6,118 nt of DNA from JAPLGZ01 sp038318235 (lineage in GTDB: Bacteria; Chloroflexota; Anaerolineae; Caldilineales; Caldilineaceae): contig JBBQBY010000418.1 of NCBI GenBank assembly GCA_038318235.1, positions 1-6,118 of the forward strand, read 5' to 3'. The translations under genes and the position numbers were made by a program. A model generated the notes under the pieces. The model saw only the letters and a program-made list of their open reading frames with translations, was not told the origin of the DNA and searched no databases. Position 1 is the stretch's first letter; each line of letters starts with the position of its first letter. Below are positions 5,007 to 6,118 of this stretch, piece after piece.

Positions 5007-5028
5007 AATGGACGTTTATGGTAGAATG

Positions 5029-5057
5029 CAACCGACCCTTCGTCATGTTTTCGGTTG
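5029..5057. repeat. 7-bp inverted repeat between DUF4126 and aminotransferase genes
   Basis: CAACCGA (5029-5035) and TCGGTTG (5051-5057) are exact inverted copies around 15 bases. No T-run follows on the + strand, so it is a poor terminator. A TTGACG (5055-5060, 5 of 6 to the -35 consensus) overlaps the right arm, but the sequence 15-18 bases further on (around CCAATC) is a poor -10, so I do not call a promoter. It could be an attenuating hairpin or chance. Confidence 0.3.
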
Positions 5058-5119
5058 ACGCGCTGTTTGCTCATTACCCAATCAAACTTTTCGATTAAAG
5101 CAACAAGGACTGTTCAATC

Positions 5120-6118
5120 ATGCCCGCCATTCAAATCAAAACTCCGCTGCCCGGCCCGAAAAACCAAGCGATCCTAGACCGCCGCGATGCGGCCGTCTCG
5201 CGCAGTCTGGCGCGCTCAACGCCAGTAGTAGCTGCCAAAGCGCACGGCGCCACGGTGACCGATGTGGACGGCAATACATTTTTGGATTTCACCAGCGGTA
5301 TTGGCGTGGTCAATGCCGGCCATACGCCAACAGCCGTGGTCGAAGCGATTCGCGAACAGGCCGAGAATCTGCTCCATCTGTGCGCACTGGTCGGCACCTA
5401 CGAACCCTATGTCGCCGTGGCCGAACGGCTGAACGCGCTGATCCCGATCAGTGGCAAGAAAAAGAGCTATCTCGCCAACACCGGCGCCGAAGCGGTCGAA
5501 ACCGCGATCAAGATGGCGCGCGCCTACACCGGTCGCCCCGCCGTGATCGCGTATGAAGGGGCCTATCACGGGCGCACATTGCTCACCATGTCATTGACGA
5601 GCAAATATTCGCTCTTCAAGAAGAGCTTCGGCCCTTTTGCGCCAGAAATCTATCGCGTGCCCTATCCCTATGCCTACCGCGCGAACGAGGGCGAAGATGC
5701 CGAGGCTTGTAGCCGCCGCTGTTTTGCCGATCTGGAACGCGCCTTGGTAGCCCACGTTGATCCAAGTGCCGTAGCCGCGATTATTATTGAACCAGTGCAA
5801 GGGGAGGGTGGCTTTATTCCTGCGCCGTTTTCCTATTTGCGCAAGCTGCGCGATCTCTGCACCAAGCACGGCATCGTCTTGATCGCCGACGAAGTGCAGA
5901 GCGGGTTCTGCCGCACAGGCCGCTGGTTTGCCTTTGAACACAGTGGCATCGAGCCAGATTTAGTCGTCACCGCCAAGTCAATTGCCGCGGGGTTGCCGTT
6001 GGCCGCCGTCACCGGGCGCGCGGAAATTCTCGATGCACCGCATGTGGGCGGCGTGGGCAGCACCTATGGCGGCAACCCGTTGGCCTGCGCCGCTGCGCTC
6101 AAAGCCCTGGAATTCATG
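5120..6118 (+). CDS. gabT: 4-aminobutyrate aminotransferase-like class III aminotransferase (partial at right edge)
   Basis: The frame is open for 333 codons from ATG 5120 to the window edge; the family is about 425-450 residues, so about 100 codons are missing. The product should be a soluble PLP enzyme moving the amino group of 4-aminobutyrate (or a similar omega-amino acid) to 2-oxoglutarate, giving succinate semialdehyde. Visible residues align with E. coli GabT at a constant offset of 18: E224 and E229 in EPVQGEGG (E206, E211), D257 and Q260 in ADEVQSG (D239, Q242, PLP ring), K286 in TAKSIAAGLP (K268, Schiff base) and T315 in GSTYGGNP (T297, PLP phosphate). NTGAEA (120-125) and AYHGRT (148-153) complete the PLP site. 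AAGGA (5105-5109) is the ribosome binding site, ten bases before the ATG. Related acetylornithine or other omega-aminotransferases cannot be excluded, but the glutamate pair favours GabT. Confidence 0.85.
   Translation, partial: MPAIQIKTPLPGPKNQAILDRRDAAVSRSLARSTPVVAAKAHGATVTDVDGNTFLDFTSGIGVVNAGHTPTAVVEAIREQAENLLHLCALVGTYEPYVAVAERLNALIPISGKKKSYLANTGAEAVETAIKMARAYTGRPAVIAYEGAYHGRTLLTMSLTSKYSLFKKSFGPFAPEIYRVPYPYAYRANEGEDAEACSRRCFADLERALVAHVDPSAVAAIIIEPVQGEGGFIPAPFSYLRKLRDLCTKHGIVLIADEVQSGFCRTGRWFAFEHSGIEPDLVVTAKSIAAGLPLAAVTGRAEILDAPHVGGVGSTYGGNPLACAAALKALEFM

Noticed and set aside
4634..5074. 146-codon open frame on the minus strand
   Set aside because: It lies opposite the well-supported DUF4126 gene, has no family resemblance and reads as an antisense shadow.
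5131..6063. Several minus-strand open frames of 76-117 codons
   Set aside because: They lie opposite the GabT-like gene, whose catalytic residues are all in place on the + strand; GC-rich codons leave such antisense frames open.
1..6118. Mobile element, CRISPR array, toxin-antitoxin, defence or other novel gene system
   Set aside because: No spaced repeats, transposase motifs, terminal inverted repeats, small paired genes or nuclease motifs were seen; all six coding regions belong to recognised families.

Overview
The window is an ordinary stretch of bacterial chromosome with six protein-coding genes, two cut by the window edges. There is no sign of phage, plasmid, CRISPR array, insertion sequence or RNA gene. 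Protein features (a QueA-like protein of the EPPEARG / GYLWHEFGDSHLILP type, a DUF4126 membrane protein, a cytoplasmic receiver-kinase hybrid) and the moderately high GC of the genes against AT-rich gaps suggest Chloroflexota, perhaps the Herpetosiphon/Chloroflexus side. This is inference from protein style; Actinobacteria carry the same QueA-like family and are a weaker alternative.

Layout. (1) 1-90, +: the last 29 codons of an aldehyde dehydrogenase. (2) 91-486: a 396-base gap with no convincing gene but much small structure: a split 12-bp inverted repeat, a 15-bp hairpin that may be a terminator, a GTGAC-N6-GTCAC dyad, and a 14-bp tandem duplication carrying a Shine-Dalgarno sequence that points at an ATG followed at once by TAG. 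(3) 487-1710, +: an MFS transporter of the fosmidomycin-resistance (Fsr) type. (4) 1889-3196, +: a soluble receiver-HisKA-HATPase hybrid kinase with no partner regulator nearby. (5) 3201-4148, -: a QueA-like protein converging on the kinase, with only four bases between the two stop codons. Its natural ATG and strong ribosome binding site lie at 4217-4233 in the wrong frame, so the 5' end appears frameshifted by one base. (6) 4437-5006, +: a DUF4126 membrane protein, transcribed divergently from the QueA-like gene. (7) 5120-6118, +: the first 333 codons of a class III aminotransferase very like GABA aminotransferase, cut by the right edge.

The genes do not form one obvious operon. The MFS and kinase genes are co-directional but separated by 178 bases containing a perfect TATAAT. 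DUF4126 and the aminotransferase are co-directional with a 113-base gap and could share a transcript. An aldehyde dehydrogenase at one edge and a GabT-like enzyme at the other would fit GABA breakdown, but four unrelated genes lie between them.

I did not find a new defence, mobile or biosynthetic system. The observations most worth checking are the frameshifted start of the QueA-like gene, the start-stop leader of the transporter, and the structured gap at 109-291.
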